Shown: positions 23,489 to 34,889, numbered from the stretch's first letter. The stretch is DNA of 64,000 nt from Xestospongia muta (GCA_963693285.1 OY848919.1:2237827-2301826), one strand, 5' to 3'. Notes: generated from the letters alone by a model not told the origin. Program-made: numbers and translations.

Positions 23489-23900
23489 GTATATTAATTT
23501 AATGTTAATATATAATTTAATGGTGTATATACGTCAGTTATGACTGTTGATACTATATATCAGATGCCATGTCAATAAACATGGGCGTGGTCTAGTGATA
23601 GTGTATGTCATCAAAGGCAAGTTACACCAAGAACCACCTGAAAAGGTAAGGGACTTCAATCAAGTAAGTTGATGATAAATAATATTTCATTTACATACTA
23701 GCTGTCGTCACAGTTTTATAAAGCTCTTAAATGTCTTGACCAATTGTTAGCTCTCTTCAGCTGGAATCAATCATAAGCCAACAAGAGAAGATGGTACCTT
23801 GGTTAGTGTACATGAAGTGAAAGTGGAGACACTTTTGAGAGTATCAGTTTGTCTGTAAAATCTGTTTTTGTATCAACACCTGATAGCTATTTTGAAGCTG
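23489..23900. repeat. Element at a truncation junction, repeated at 33.7 kb and 53.0 kb
   Basis: It begins TATATTAATTTAAT, includes CCATGTCAATAAACATGGGC (an 8-base inverted repeat, CCATGT/ACATGG with small loop) and ends with CAGTTTGTCTGTAAAATCTG, which resembles the gene leader. At 23489 it abuts a gene broken near residue 775. At 33705 the same element abuts one broken near residue 1055. The nature of the element is unknown. Confidence 0.5.
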
Positions 23901-24629
23901 AAAGCACAGTAAATACTCCCAACGTATTATAATCCCATTAACAACATAGCATGAAGTTTATCTATACATGCATAGTAATATATAATAATTTATATGTCAT
24001 GTATATACATATTAATATAATAATTTGTATTCATATTAATATAATATATATGTTATATATATATAATAATTAACTGTATTGATACAAAACATCTACAGTT
24101 ATTTATATGTAAACAAAAAAGATAGACACTCTGTATCTTCAGTTATGATATACAAATTATGTAATGTTAATTTCACTATAATTAATGTGACTATAATGCA
24201 AACTATATTATCTTAAGATAATATTATAAATATATTTTACTTTATTAACTATAATAACATGTGTGTGTTTGTTTAGTGTGTTTTTAAAATAATTTTGTTT
24301 TGAGTATTTTATAGTATTTTTGGTTTTATAATAATTAATATTAAATAATAACAAAGCATGCTATATTGATTTTGTAATTTTTTCTTATCTAAATTGCATA
24401 TAGTAATTGGATTTAGGAATAAGTCAATATATCTTTCCTCAATAGCTAGTTTTACACACGATGAGAAATGTTTTTTTTACTAATAGAACAAACTGGTTTT
24501 TTAGAAAAATTTACTTTGAATAAAATTATACAAAGTAATTTCTTTTTAAGTATTAAAAACAAAACAAACACAAATTAAATTTTAATATTAAATCTATAAA
24601 TTTAATACACACAATCAGTATGTACTGTC
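23901..24629. other. AT-rich spacer and 3' flank of pseudogene E
   Basis: It has ATATAT-rich low-complexity sequence at about 23960-24080, then non-coding sequence homologous to 34265-34760 and 53405-53896. No gene. Confidence 0.5.
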
Positions 24630-26040
24630 TCATGTTGGACTAAGGAGTGATTCTCTGGATTCATTATATGTATCAAAGAAGGAACCTTCAAGATCACGAG
24701 TTTTCAACCTAGGGGGTTGTGGGCGATGATTGTCTCTTCTAAAGAAAGATAGCATTTTAAGTTGTAAAACATATAACTTTAGTTTTATCTTTTCCAATGT
24801 TTTTGTCACCCAAAGAATATGAAAAGTGACAACAATAACTAAAGCAAAGGACACAGTTATTGTTGTGGTAGGCACAATTAATAGGACTTTATTTGAGATA
24901 AACAGATACCACATTGTAACAGAAACCATGACATACAACCACATAATAAAGAGATCAAGTACATTAAGCCACATCTTACGATAAGGTCTGGTAAAGGCTT
25001 CAATAGTGATGTAGGTGGTAACAATAGGAATAGCTATCACACATCCTTTATATATGTCACCAGTTCTGAAAAAAGGGTACAAGATGTAAAGAAACACAAG
25101 TAGCAATAGGCGAGTTGTAAAAAAGAATTCTTTGTTATGTTTATAAGGACCATGAATTGCTTCATAAATAGGTCGAATGTATTCTCTAAGTTTACCTACT
25201 CTCATAAGTGATCGACCAGTAACAAGGATGGTCATATAAGATAGTAGGATAGGACCAACCACTACTATAGTTAGTATCATTAATATCAAATGAGCACCTT
25301 TTCCATACTCAACTGTACCATCTCTGTACCAAACTTTAAGTATTGGGTTACTAGTGTCATTGGTATATATATTAATTGATATAACTATGTTTGATATTGC
25401 AGTAAACATACTTGTAAAAGAAAGATGTACAACAGTAACCAGTACTTGAACTGAGGAATGAGCTATTCTGTTGGAAAGCCTTAAAGAATAACGACTGAAG
25501 ATAATGAGGACAACAACTATTGTCAGTAAATAAAGTGGAAATAGTAAACTGAGACCAGCTTTCCATAACTCTGTCATTCCATTGTAAAAACAAAGAGAAA
25601 GCCAAGATTAAGATTCAATATGGAAAGGAATACATGTGTTAATAAATAAAGTGATGAAAAGACATGATGTGATGACGTTATTTTAATATTTAAAATTCCA
25701 ATAGCTTGAGCGTAGAATATAATTCCATTGAGTATACCAGTTGTTAATGTTAGTTTGAGAGCAAATAACAGGTAAATGAGGAGGGGCCCGCTACTGAATA
25801 GAGGATCACTGTTAACAACCACCAATTACTACATTGTTTACATTCTGAAGAACCAAATACCACACTATACTTGATACCATTAACAGTAGTACAAGTAGAA
25901 CATAAAGGTCTTGTTTTAGTTGGTGGACAAAGTGAAAGATTATTTACAAGGTAATTGTTAGGATCAGCTATTAAAACATCAGAACCATCCATTAAGAACA
26001 TGGTATAATCTTTGTTAACATTACAAGATTTATGAGTATG
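24630..26040 (-). pseudogene. Pseudogene E: truncated membrane half with two frameshifts
   Basis: Starts abruptly within the CNVNKDYTMFL stretch (about residue 835 of a full gene) and ends at the TGA at 24630-24632. One base is missing near 25784-25790 (before the IYLLFALKLTL segment) and another near 25593-25598 (after GFPLCFYNG). From MTELWKAG to the end, 315 residues remain open. The tail is a third type (LEKIKLKLYVLQLK) ending SRESLLSPT. Its 5' end joins the 3' flank typical of gene C/F/I-type genes (TATGAGTATGAAACACTAC), as expected if a deletion fused two neighbours. Relics of the same tail type survive at 34761 and 53897. Confidence 0.88.
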
Positions 26041-26297
26041 AAACACTACATGTCAACAAACAACAAACAAAAACAAATGTACACAAACCAACACACACAA
26101 CATACACACACTATGATTGACTAATTCAGAGAGCATGTACAGAGGATTAGTATTAACTAGAGACATCAGTTGTAAGTAGAGCTACATTAAAAAAAGACAT
26201 TAAAAAAGACATGACAAGAGATATCTATATTAAATCAAAGAAATTCAAAACTTGATATAAACACTATGATTATTAATTCTTGATAAACACACACGTC

Positions 26298-29200
26298 TTA
26301 TGTTGAACTGAGAAGTGGTTCTCTTGTTTCGTCATAGTTATCAAAAAATGACCCTTCAAGGTCAGGAGTTTTCAATTGTCGAGGTCGTGGATTATCATGT
26401 ATTTTGGAACAAAAAAGAAGAGTAAATTTCATTTGAAGTATGTACAATTTTGGTTTTATTTTCTTTATTGTTCCAGTCACCCACAGAATATGAAATATAA
26501 TGACAGTAACTAATGTCAAGAACACAATATTAGTTTCTGTTGCTAAAATAATAGAAACTTTATTGGTTTTAACAACATACCACAATGTACCAGAAACTAT
26601 GACACAATTACACATAACAAAAAGATCGAGTATCTTCACCCACATCTTACGGAAAGGCTTACAAAATGCTTCAATTGTCACATAGACAGTAAAGACAGGA
26701 ATACCTATCACATATGCCTTGTATATGTCCTTAGTACTGTACAGAACATATAAGATGTAGAGAAACACAAGTAATAGTAGACGTGTTGTGAAAAAGAATT
26801 CTTTGTTGTGTTGATAAGGTGCATGAATAGCTTCATAAACAGGTCGAATGTACTCTCTAAGTTTACTTACTCTCATAAGTGGTCGACCAGCAGCAATGAT
26901 GGTGAAATAAGATAATAGGAAAGGAATAACCACTACTATAATTAGTACCATTAATATTAAATGAGTATCTTTTCCATACTCAACTGTACCATCTCTGTAC
27001 CAAACCTTAAGTACTGAATTACTAGTATCATTGGTATATATATTAACTGGTGTAACTATATTTGATATTGCAGTAAACATACTTGTGAAAGAGAGGTGTA
27101 CAACAGTAACCAGTACTTGAACTGAGAAGTCAGCTATTCGATTAGAAAGCCTTAGAGAAAAACGACTGAGGATGATGAGGACAATAACTATTGTCAGTAG
27201 ATAAAGTGGAAATAATAAACTGAGACCAGCTTTCCATAATTCTGTCATTCCATTGTAAAAACATAGAGGAAAACCAAGATTGAAATTTAACATCAAGAGA
27301 AAAGCATATGGTAATGAATACATTGACGTTGCAACATTCTGTGATGACGAAATCGTAATAGCCTGAGCATAAAATATTATTCCATTGAGTGTACCAGTTG
27401 TTAATGTGAGTTTGAGAGCAAATAACAGGTAAATGAGGAGAGGACCAGCTATTGCATAGAGGATCAGTGTCAATAACCACCAATTACTACACTGCTTACA
27501 TTCTGAAGAACCAAATACCACACTATACTTGATACCATTAACAGTAGTACAAGTAGAACATAAAGGTCCTGTTTTAGTTGGTGGACAAAGTGGAAGATTA
27601 TTTACATGGTAATTGTTGGGATCAGCTATTAAAACATCAGAGTCATTTATCAAGAACACAGTATAATCTTGATTGAGGTTACAAGATTCATGACAGGTAC
27701 GTGCCACACCAAATACTGTAGTCTGATTTGTACCATTTGAAATATTCATTAGTCCAACCCATGAAGCAGAATTAAATGGTCTAGTGATGGTAGCGAGTGG
27801 ATATTCTAAATATGAATAGTTTGAGACAACTAGACAAGTAGGTTGATAATCTCCAACCATACCAAGTTTATCAATAACTGGTGAACATTGACATGTACCT
27901 GTGTCTGTATTCAGTTCAAAACCTAGTGGACAATCTAGTAAGTTAAGCTTTATCTTTAATAACAATAAGTCATGAAGAGATGATATGACTAGGACAGCAT
28001 CATTAATTCTCCTTGAATTACTATCCCTTTTATAAAGAGTGAAGTTAACTAAAGTACACTGATGAGATTCTAAGAGGACTTGATTCTCATCATGAGGTGA
28101 TATATACCATGATGAAAATGGTGATAATGGTATAGTTCCAGAATTATCTCTTGTCCTAGCCAATTCAAGAGACACTGTAGTGTACACATTATTACCTACT
28201 ACATCTTTAGCTGCCATAGGTATATGTAATGTTTGTCCAGGATATACTGATATGTTGTTGGGAAACACTACTTCATTCTTACTATCAAAGATACATTTGG
28301 TTAGATCTTTGGAACATATGCAATGACTATTAGATAAAGTAGAAATGTTTAAAGGATTGGGTTTTAAAGAATTGAAATGAAAAATCTTATCATAATAGTG
28401 TTTTCCATTTTGGTGACCAGTGTAGTATAATTCATTCATATAGCAATTGTACAAGTTAGTACTGAATATGGAGCTACCAGAGAGACCAGCTGTGTTATTG
28501 ATGAATTTCATACTGATATTTAATAATGATATGTTTTGAAAGGGGTAAGACATTTGAAATGTACATTGCTTTATAGTCTTATGAATATCATCTTGTGCAT
28601 AAATAGCTCCTCCCTTTGTATGAGCAATGTTATTGATAAAGGTAGCCCTGAGTCCATTGTTTATGTGAAATGTACTACTGCCATATAACTTGAATACAGC
28701 TCCTCTCTCTCCTCTGTTTCCTTTAAACAACATTTTACCATCCAATATAATGTTAGTGTTAATTAACTCGAAGACTGACCCTGAATTGTCATAGTAATGA
28801 CTGTTAGATCCAGTTATATGAAGAGCTTTAATATTATCCATTGTAAACATACCAGCTTTTGAAATGGATGTTGATGAACCATCTTGTGTATTGTTGTATG
28901 CTATAACATCTTCTAGAACTATTATCAAAGGCTTCAATCCACTATCTTTATTAGAATATGTGTTAGCATATATGCATGCTCCTGTAGTTTCAATAACATT
29001 TCCACTAAAGGTAACATTACTAAATGTTACAGTGACATTGAAGTCTTTGTTTTGTGGTGGATTATGTATAACAACAGAGACTGCTCCAACATTTGCTTTG
29101 TAAGCAATAACAGCTTTTTCATTTCTGGATTTTAAAACACTGTTAGATACAATAAGTGGGTATATATTTGATAGGTGAGTGTCATAGTTTTTGTTAAACA

Positions 29201-30206
29201 TCATGAGGAATGTGAGAGAAACTCCACGGCAGCTAAAAACATTGTAGTTCTCTATAAAACTACTATTATTTATTATAGTCCGGGAGTTTGTTACACTGTG
29301 GAAATGTAATACCAATACAGCACCTGAGAATGAGCCAATATTATAAACGAACATAGTTGAAGATATTTGAACATTGGCTGAGAAGTTCTGTTGAGTATAA
29401 AGTATTGTCAAACCTGCAGCATTAACAACAGGAATTGAAGTAAATGTTTTTTGATGTACTAAATTATCATGATAATAGAGACACTTAATACTGTTGATAT
29501 AGTCAACATTATTTACAAATTTTGCCTCTTTTATTAAAACATTCTTTTGTAAGTTTTTCACATTACTTTCATCAGTGAACAATAATAACACTCCATTACC
29601 TAAACTTGTGTTGGTATGAGTATGGAACTCAACACTTTTTATAGAGGTGACATTGACATTTTCTATAGTAGCATTTGATGGATTAATAGCTAGAATTGCA
29701 AACCCATAATTTGATAACATATTAACTTCTTTGATGAGTAGTGCCTCAATATGGAGGAACAGTAGTAGAGAAGAATGATACTCTGTGAAATATACTGGAA
29801 ATGTTGTAGAGTTTATAGATGACAGGATGCTCTCATTCATATCTCTCAAGAAAGCACCACATCCTTGGAATGATAATTTCTGTAGAGAAAGGTTACAAAG
29901 ATTTACAAAAACAAATCCACTAGTGAGATTTGAAGGTTGAGAGACAGCTGTAGGACAATTGATGTGAGCAAGTGAGTTTGTAGCACTTTTTATAGTCAGT
30001 GAGTGACTAGTATTAACAAGACAAAAAGATATGTTTGTAATCTCATGAGTAATATTTGTGGACAACACTATAATAGTGTCATTATTGAATGGACCAGAAT
30101 GACATAAGACTGTCTCCAGTTCATTGATGTGATTTATATTGATCTCATGAGCAGTAGCTTCTTGAGCATTGAATAACAAACAGACGAAGACCAGTAGTAG
30201 CAACAT
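26298..30206 (-). CDS. Gene F: intact beta-helix multi-TM receptor-like protein
   Basis: 1302 codons from MLLLLVFVCLLFNAQEA, a signal peptide. The ectodomain is the C/H/J type (SGLKPL, SKAGMFT). GGAIYAQDD lies at about residue 530 and CPPTKTGPLCSTC at about 876. The loop after IIFYAQ is about five residues shorter than in its closest relative, gene C (AITISSSQN against VIGIIDVKISSSQH). Membrane segments follow, then CKPFRKMWVKILDLF (about 1182) and an IKKIKPKLYILQMK tail ending TREPLLSST. The ectodomain and tail types match gene C, but the promoter and leader match B, H, I and J, so the gene C promoter was exchanged or F's was. An NDTSNSVLKVWYRDGTVEYG loop between membrane segments has a glycosylation site. 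Confidence 0.92.
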   Translation of the reverse strand: MLLLLVFVCLLFNAQEATAHEININHINELETVLCHSGPFNNDTIIVLSTNITHEITNISFCLVNTSHSLTIKSATNSLAHINCPTAVSQPSNLTSGFVFVNLCNLSLQKLSFQGCGAFLRDMNESILSSINSTTFPVYFTEYHSSLLLFLHIEALLIKEVNMLSNYGFAILAINPSNATIENVNVTSIKSVEFHTHTNTSLGNGVLLLFTDESNVKNLQKNVLIKEAKFVNNVDYINSIKCLYYHDNLVHQKTFTSIPVVNAAGLTILYTQQNFSANVQISSTMFVYNIGSFSGAVLVLHFHSVTNSRTIINNSSFIENYNVFSCRGVSLTFLMMFNKNYDTHLSNIYPLIVSNSVLKSRNEKAVIAYKANVGAVSVVIHNPPQNKDFNVTVTFSNVTFSGNVIETTGACIYANTYSNKDSGLKPLIIVLEDVIAYNNTQDGSSTSISKAGMFTMDNIKALHITGSNSHYYDNSGSVFELINTNIILDGKMLFKGNRGERGAVFKLYGSSTFHINNGLRATFINNIAHTKGGAIYAQDDIHKTIKQCTFQMSYPFQNISLLNISMKFINNTAGLSGSSIFSTNLYNCYMNELYYTGHQNGKHYYDKIFHFNSLKPNPLNISTLSNSHCICSKDLTKCIFDSKNEVVFPNNISVYPGQTLHIPMAAKDVVGNNVYTTVSLELARTRDNSGTIPLSPFSSWYISPHDENQVLLESHQCTLVNFTLYKRDSNSRRINDAVLVISSLHDLLLLKIKLNLLDCPLGFELNTDTGTCQCSPVIDKLGMVGDYQPTCLVVSNYSYLEYPLATITRPFNSASWVGLMNISNGTNQTTVFGVARTCHESCNLNQDYTVFLINDSDVLIADPNNYHVNNLPLCPPTKTGPLCSTCTTVNGIKYSVVFGSSECKQCSNWWLLTLILYAIAGPLLIYLLFALKLTLTTGTLNGIIFYAQAITISSSQNVATSMYSLPYAFLLMLNFNLGFPLCFYNGMTELWKAGLSLLFPLYLLTIVIVLIILSRFSLRLSNRIADFSVQVLVTVVHLSFTSMFTAISNIVTPVNIYTNDTSNSVLKVWYRDGTVEYGKDTHLILMVLIIVVVIPFLLSYFTIIAAGRPLMRVSKLREYIRPVYEAIHAPYQHNKEFFFTTRLLLLVFLYILYVLYSTKDIYKAYVIGIPVFTVYVTIEAFCKPFRKMWVKILDLFVMCNCVIVSGTLWYVVKTNKVSIILATETNIVFLTLVTVIIFHILWVTGTIKKIKPKLYILQMKFTLLFCSKIHDNPRPRQLKTPDLEGSFFDNYDETREPLLSST

Positions 30207-30293
30207 TAGCTCAGATAACCACTTTGTAGTTGAGATAATATCTATACTGCTGTGAGTAAAGTTTGTCTGTGAAATGTGTTTACAATGTTTTGT

Positions 30294-30303
30294 CTTTTTT
30301 ATA
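30294..30303 (-). promoter_or_regulatory. TATA-like box of gene F
   Basis: The minus strand reads TATAAAAAAG, 97 bp before the ATG. It is shared with gene I along with the whole 5' leader. Confidence 0.5.
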
Positions 30304-30469
30304 ATTTGTACAGCTACTTTGAAACTGAATCTACTACATAATTAGTCACAACTTATCTTTTCAATTATATTTTCAAATAGCATGTTATGTATACATTGAT
30401 ATTTTAATGTAATGTTATCATTCAAAAGTTTTGTCTATTTTATTAAGTACAACAAAATCATGTGATTTT

Positions 30470-31370
30470 AGTTATATAGTTTTGTTTGTTATATTTTACA
30501 ATAGTTTAAGTTTCAAAATAACTGTTTATATAATAACAAAGCCTATATGTTATTATAATGCACAGCATTGAACTGATGACTGTCTTATATCATTATTATC
30601 CATTATATACCATTTAGAATGCTACAAACTCATTTGTTCATGTACAATGTCTTACATCTGTCTTTCAATCTTTGGATTTGGTTAATGAAAATCTTTATAA
30701 TCATATCCTATAAAGGTTTTCTTTCTTTATGATTTTGAATTCAGTGACCTAATAATTGTATGATATAATGTGACATGCATATACTTAATTATCTATTATA
30801 TTATTGACTGACATAGGTACATAGTATATAGTTGTGTGTAATATATACTTGTCATGATAGGATCACTATGATAATACCATCAAAATGATATTGTATATTT
30901 GATGCACATACTCTATTATGTAGGTTACAGTGATATATAGTTTAGTTGAAACATCTTGAAAACTTAAAATTATTATTATCTTATAAATGTATCTCTATTC
31001 GCATTGCTTAAACAATTCCTGTTCATCTTATTTGATAAAGAGTTACAATGATGTATGACGAATTAAGACTTTTAAAGAGACAATATATTAGATTAATTCC
31101 AAAGAAAAACTAAGTTGTAAACTATTAATGTGATAGACACAGAGGTAGAAGAAAGATAAACAAATCCAAAATTTGACACATTGTGACTGTGATGTTTAGA
31201 AACCTTGTCTTAATCTATAACTGAGCCATAAAGAAGGAATTTTCATAAAAAGAAATACTATGAAGATTTTCATCAGTTTTGAGTGTGAGATATTCATTGT
31301 TTTCTGCTGATACATTTCAATGGGTTTGAATTCAATGACTTAACCAGTACAAGATGTACTGTGATATGTA
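30470..31370. repeat. Spacer module upstream of gene F
   Basis: A nearly full module with the promoter-like block at about 30490-30545 reading on the plus strand. An equivalent with an internal deletion of about 200 bp lies at 49960-50670. Confidence 0.65.
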
Positions 31371-31389
31371 TATCCTGAAAAGGGTCAAA

Positions 31390-31607
31390 TATTGTTTTCA
31401 ATTGTTTGAATCAGAACAGTTATTTTGAAACTGAAAGTAAAGTGGTTCTTTGTCAACAATCCAACTAAAATCACTTTAAATAGTATGTTATGCTTACATT
31501 GTCATTTACTACTCAAACAGTACTATAGTATATGTTAAAAGTACTGAAGTCTTATGGGAAAAAATCTTTGCACTCCAATGCTTGTTTAAATTTGATGGGA
31601 ATATGAT
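31390..31607 (-). other. Orphan copy of the gene C-type upstream region
   Basis: It matches the 5' flank of gene C (TTTTGAAACTGAAAGTAAAG, then TTTACTACTCAAACAGTACT), but no gene start follows. Equivalent orphans lie at about 43320-43540, 50690-50905 and 62610-62820. Confidence 0.55.
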
Positions 31608-31690
31608 GGAGGTTGAAGCTTAGGGAGGTGTGTTTGTATGAGGTTGAAGCCTCCAATAGTATGGAGGTGTGTCTGTATGTGTAATTAGTA
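31608..31690. repeat. Single hairpin minisatellite unit
   Basis: One GGTTGAAGCTTAGGGAGG..CCTCCAATAGTATGGAGG unit. Related units lie at 43547-43620, 50908-51060 (two) and 62827-62900. Confidence 0.7.
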
Positions 31691-31925
31691 AACTGAAATT
31701 TTATTAAATAGTTTGTTACGTATACAATGTCATTAAGTAATCTCAATGGAAGTGCATCTGTATGTGTAATTAGTCAACTGAAATTTTATTAAATAGTTTG
31801 TTATGTATACAATGTCATTAAGTAATCTCAATGGAAGTGCAACTGTATGTGTAATTAGTAAACTGAAATTTTATTAAATAGTTTGTTATGTATACAATGT
31901 CATTAAGTAATCTCAATTGATTCTA
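31691..31925. repeat. 85-bp tandem repeat, three units
   Basis: Units begin with AACTGAAATTTTATTAAATA at 31691, 31776 and 31861, exactly 85 bp apart. The linker reads AGTGCATCTGTATGTGTAAT. The duplicated segment has two units (51066 and 51151), and 43.6 and 62.9 kb have one each. Confidence 0.85.
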
Positions 31926-31929
31926 AGAG

Positions 31930-32457
31930 ATGATGTACTCAAGGGAATAATGTTCTATACTATGAATACTATGAATGTAGTATGTTATGTATACAATGTA
32001 TTCTAAGAAGTGATGTACTCATATTCTATATTGTAAATAGACAAACAAAAAACATTCAAATTAAGTTTTATGTTATGACATGGAAAGAATAAATCTGTCA
32101 CAGATAGTGGACATGTGTACAAACTTATCTCAGAAGGGTATATTATAGTGGACATCATTGTGTACAACACTTATAAAATGTTGATACATTAACTTAATAC
32201 ATGAAAGACTTACTCAATATCATATTATCATTATAGAAGGTATTATATTTTATATAATACACTTCATATTTCTATTAATTATAATAGACATATAACTAAT
32301 CAACTGATACATAACTGATAACACTATACAGAGAATGTTACTGTTGATATGGTCTATACCTTTAAAATAACAGTGTGTATGTAATACAGTAGTTGTATGA
32401 AATAATACAAATGGACACATTGTTAATGAAGTTAGATATTAAATGGGATATGCTTCG
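31930..32457. repeat. Third spacer type, copy
   Basis: Non-coding block (ATGTTCTATACTATGAATAC onward) shared with 20.8, 43.7, 51.2 and 63.0 kb. It contains the uninterrupted GATACATAACTGATAACACT that is split by an insertion at 44077 and 63359. Confidence 0.6.
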
Positions 32458-32640
32458 TATTGGACTGAGAGGTGGTTCTCTGGTATGTTTGTAATCTCAT
32501 TAATAATATTAGTGGACAGTGCTATGATTGTGTTATTAATCAATATACTGTCTCCAGTTTATTGCTGTGAGCCATCATTGTCTGGATCTCATCAATGTCT
32601 CAAATTTTGACTGAGAAAGACCAATTCTAGTAGCAACATA
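32458..32640 (-). pseudogene. Relic joining the extreme C-terminus to the N-terminus of the gene
   Basis: The low-coordinate end keeps the last codons (REPPLSPI against REPLLSPT). Directly beside it is the N-terminal stretch around TNIT..ITN and TVLCH, decayed, ending near the signal peptide with CCAATTCTAGTAGCAACATA on plus. About 3.7 kb of gene is missing between. The same fusion occurs at 44529, 51733 and 63810. Confidence 0.65.
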
Positions 32641-33399
32641 GACACCTTGTACTTGGCCACAGATATCGCTTTTATACTGCTTTATAGAATAGCTATTTTT
32701 AAAGTGAACTATTAATTTCAAATTCACTATTTATATTACTTCATCCTTTATTAATGACCTATATGCAGCAATAAGTTAACATTGACATGATAATAGCATC
32801 ATTGAATGAGAGAGTTTTACAAGTATAGCTATAGTCTATGACACATATACTGTGAAATATATACTGAGACAATTGTATAACAACTAATGTTATGAAAGTA
32901 TTGATTTGTTCTTTCCATGGTTCAAGTTCTTCATCTGACAAGGTCTCAGGAATTATTAAATTTGATGTAAAAAGTTGTTATATCAAATTAAATAATTCAG
33001 ACATATTGTTTAGTGTTTACTAAATAGAGGTAGACTATTCACTATATGTTTCATCAACCAATGCGGCTACCTTTGTCAGTTATCATGTTTTTGCAGCACA
33101 AACAAGAATTATTCCCTTAGTGACATCATTTATTATGGGACTATATTACTGGACATGTGTAATAACAATTACTGTATTAACAAAATATACCACTTGTTCA
33201 TGTAATGTTTTGTTTGAGATCTTTTTAACTTTGAGTTCCAAAATAACTAAATAACAAAGTCTAACTGAACAGATTAGTGATATTCACAACAACAACTTAA
33301 ACAACAATGTGGTAGGTTATGTGAGGTATCAGAGTTATTATATTATATACATACTACTGAGGTGATGTGTTAAATCATTGAGAGATGAAACAACTACAA
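32641..33399. other. Spacer with an isolated exon-like frame
   Basis: A minus-strand frame at 32759-32941 opens MSDEELEPWKEQINTF and is open further upstream as IIPETL. Its composition differs from the surrounding decayed sequence, but no conserved family is recognisable, and the only other copy is the recent duplicate at 52045-52227. The rest is non-coding, with a weak promoter-like block near 33235. Confidence 0.35.
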
Positions 33400-33705
33400 T
33401 GAAACAAAGAATGTTATATTTATGAGGGTCATATGATTGCATCATCGGTGAATGGTAACTAGGTTTAATATACTCCCTGCTTTCATCAGTGGTTGAATAG
33501 CAACAAGGATGGTCATATAAGATAGTAGAACAGGACCAACCACTACTATAGTTAGTATCATTAATATCAAATGATCACTTTTAATTTCATACTCAACCGT
33601 ACCATCTTTATACCAATCATTAAGTATTGGGTTACTAGTATCATAATCATAGGTATATATATTAATTGATGTAACTATAATAAACATACCTGTGAAAGAG
33701 TATAT
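33400..33705 (-). pseudogene. Membrane-domain relic
   Basis: It encodes a decayed INIYTYDYDTSNPILNDWYKDGTVEYE loop with a DY insertion, followed by the LILMILTIVVVGPVLLSYM segment, ending in a diverged region corresponding to REYIRP. The frame stays open for 81 codons but lacks everything else. Its duplicate is at 52690-52990. Confidence 0.8.
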
Positions 33706-34760
33706 TAATTTAATCTTAATTGGTGTATATACGTCAGCTATTACTGTTGATACTGTATATCAGTTTCCATGTCAATAACATGGGCGTGGACTAGTGAGTG
33801 TCACTCAGCAATTAGAAAAATAAGGAGAATTCAATCAAGTAAGTTAGTAATAAATAATATTTCATTTACATACCAGCTGTCACATCTTTGTAGAGTCCTT
33901 AAATGTCATGACTAATTGTTAGCTCTCTTCAGCTGGAATCAATCATGAGCCGACAAGAGAAGATGGTACCTTGGTTAGTGTACATGAAGTGAAAATGGAG
34001 GCCCTTTTGAGAGTACCAGTTTGTCTGTAAAATCTGTTTTTGTATCAGTATCTGAGCTTTGTTATAGTTAGAACAACTATTTTGAAAGTGAAAGCACAAT
34101 AAATACTCCCAACTTATTATAATCCCAATAACAGTATAGTATGAAGTTTATATATCCATAGTAATATATAATATATATGTTATATATATATACATATTAA
34201 TATATATAATATATAGGTTATGTATTCATATTAATATAATATATATGTTATATGTATTCATATGTTATGATATACAAATTATGTAATGTTAATTTCACTA
34301 TAATTAATGAGACTATAATACAAACTATATTATCTTAAGATAGTATTATAAATATATTTACTTTATTAACTATATACAATAACATGTGTGTGTATGTTTA
34401 GTGTGTTGTTTTAAATAATTTTGTTTTGAGTATTTTATAGTATTTTTGGTTTTATAATAATTAATATTAAATAATAACAAAGCCTGCTATATTGATTATA
34501 TAAACTATTCTTATCAAAATTGCATATAGTAATTGGATTTAGGAATAAGTCAATATGTCTTTCCCTCAATAGCTAGTTTCACTTGCAATTAGAAATGCTA
34601 TTTGATTTTACTAATAGAACAAACTTGTTTTCTAGAAACAGTTTGCTTTGAATTAAGTTATACAAAGTGATATTGTTTAAGTATTAAAAACAAAAGACAC
34701 ACAAATTAAATTTTAATATTAAATCTCTAAATTAAATACACACAGTCAGCATGTACTGTC
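33706..34760. other. Junction element, AT-rich low complexity, 3' flank of an E-type gene
   Basis: Homologous in order to 23489-24629. The low-complexity part is at about 34160-34262. A 100-bp block at about 33930-34030 is open on the plus strand (REDGTLVSVHEVKMEALLR), but its changes relative to 23.8 kb are mostly non-synonymous, so I do not call it coding. Confidence 0.55.
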
Positions 34761-34843
34761 TCATGTTGGACTAAGGAGTGGTTCTCTGGATTCATTATAT
34801 GTATCAAAGAAGGAACCGTCAAGATCACGAGTTTTCAACCTAG
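34761..34843 (-). pseudogene. C-terminal tail relic of E type
   Basis: It encodes LKTRDLDGSFFDTYNESREPLLSPT-like residues with the stop at 34761-34763. Homology stops abruptly, and a spacer-module segment (TGCATAGATTTTGATCAGTT) follows. The duplicate is at 53897-53980. Confidence 0.75.
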
Positions 34844-34889
34844 GAAATTCTGCATAGATTTTGATCAGTTTTGAGTAAGAGATATTCAT

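Noticed and set aside
24000..24080. AT-rich block as a replication origin or centromeric repeat
   Set aside because: Only low-complexity ATATAT sequence, repeated at 34.2 and 53.3 kb as part of a larger duplicated spacer, with no supporting motif.
33930..34030. Plus-strand frame AGINHEPTREDGTLVSVHEV, present at 23.8, 33.9 and 53.1 kb
   Set aside because: Between 23.8 and 33.9 kb, nearly all differences change the amino acid, and the block overlaps a decayed gene leader on the other strand.
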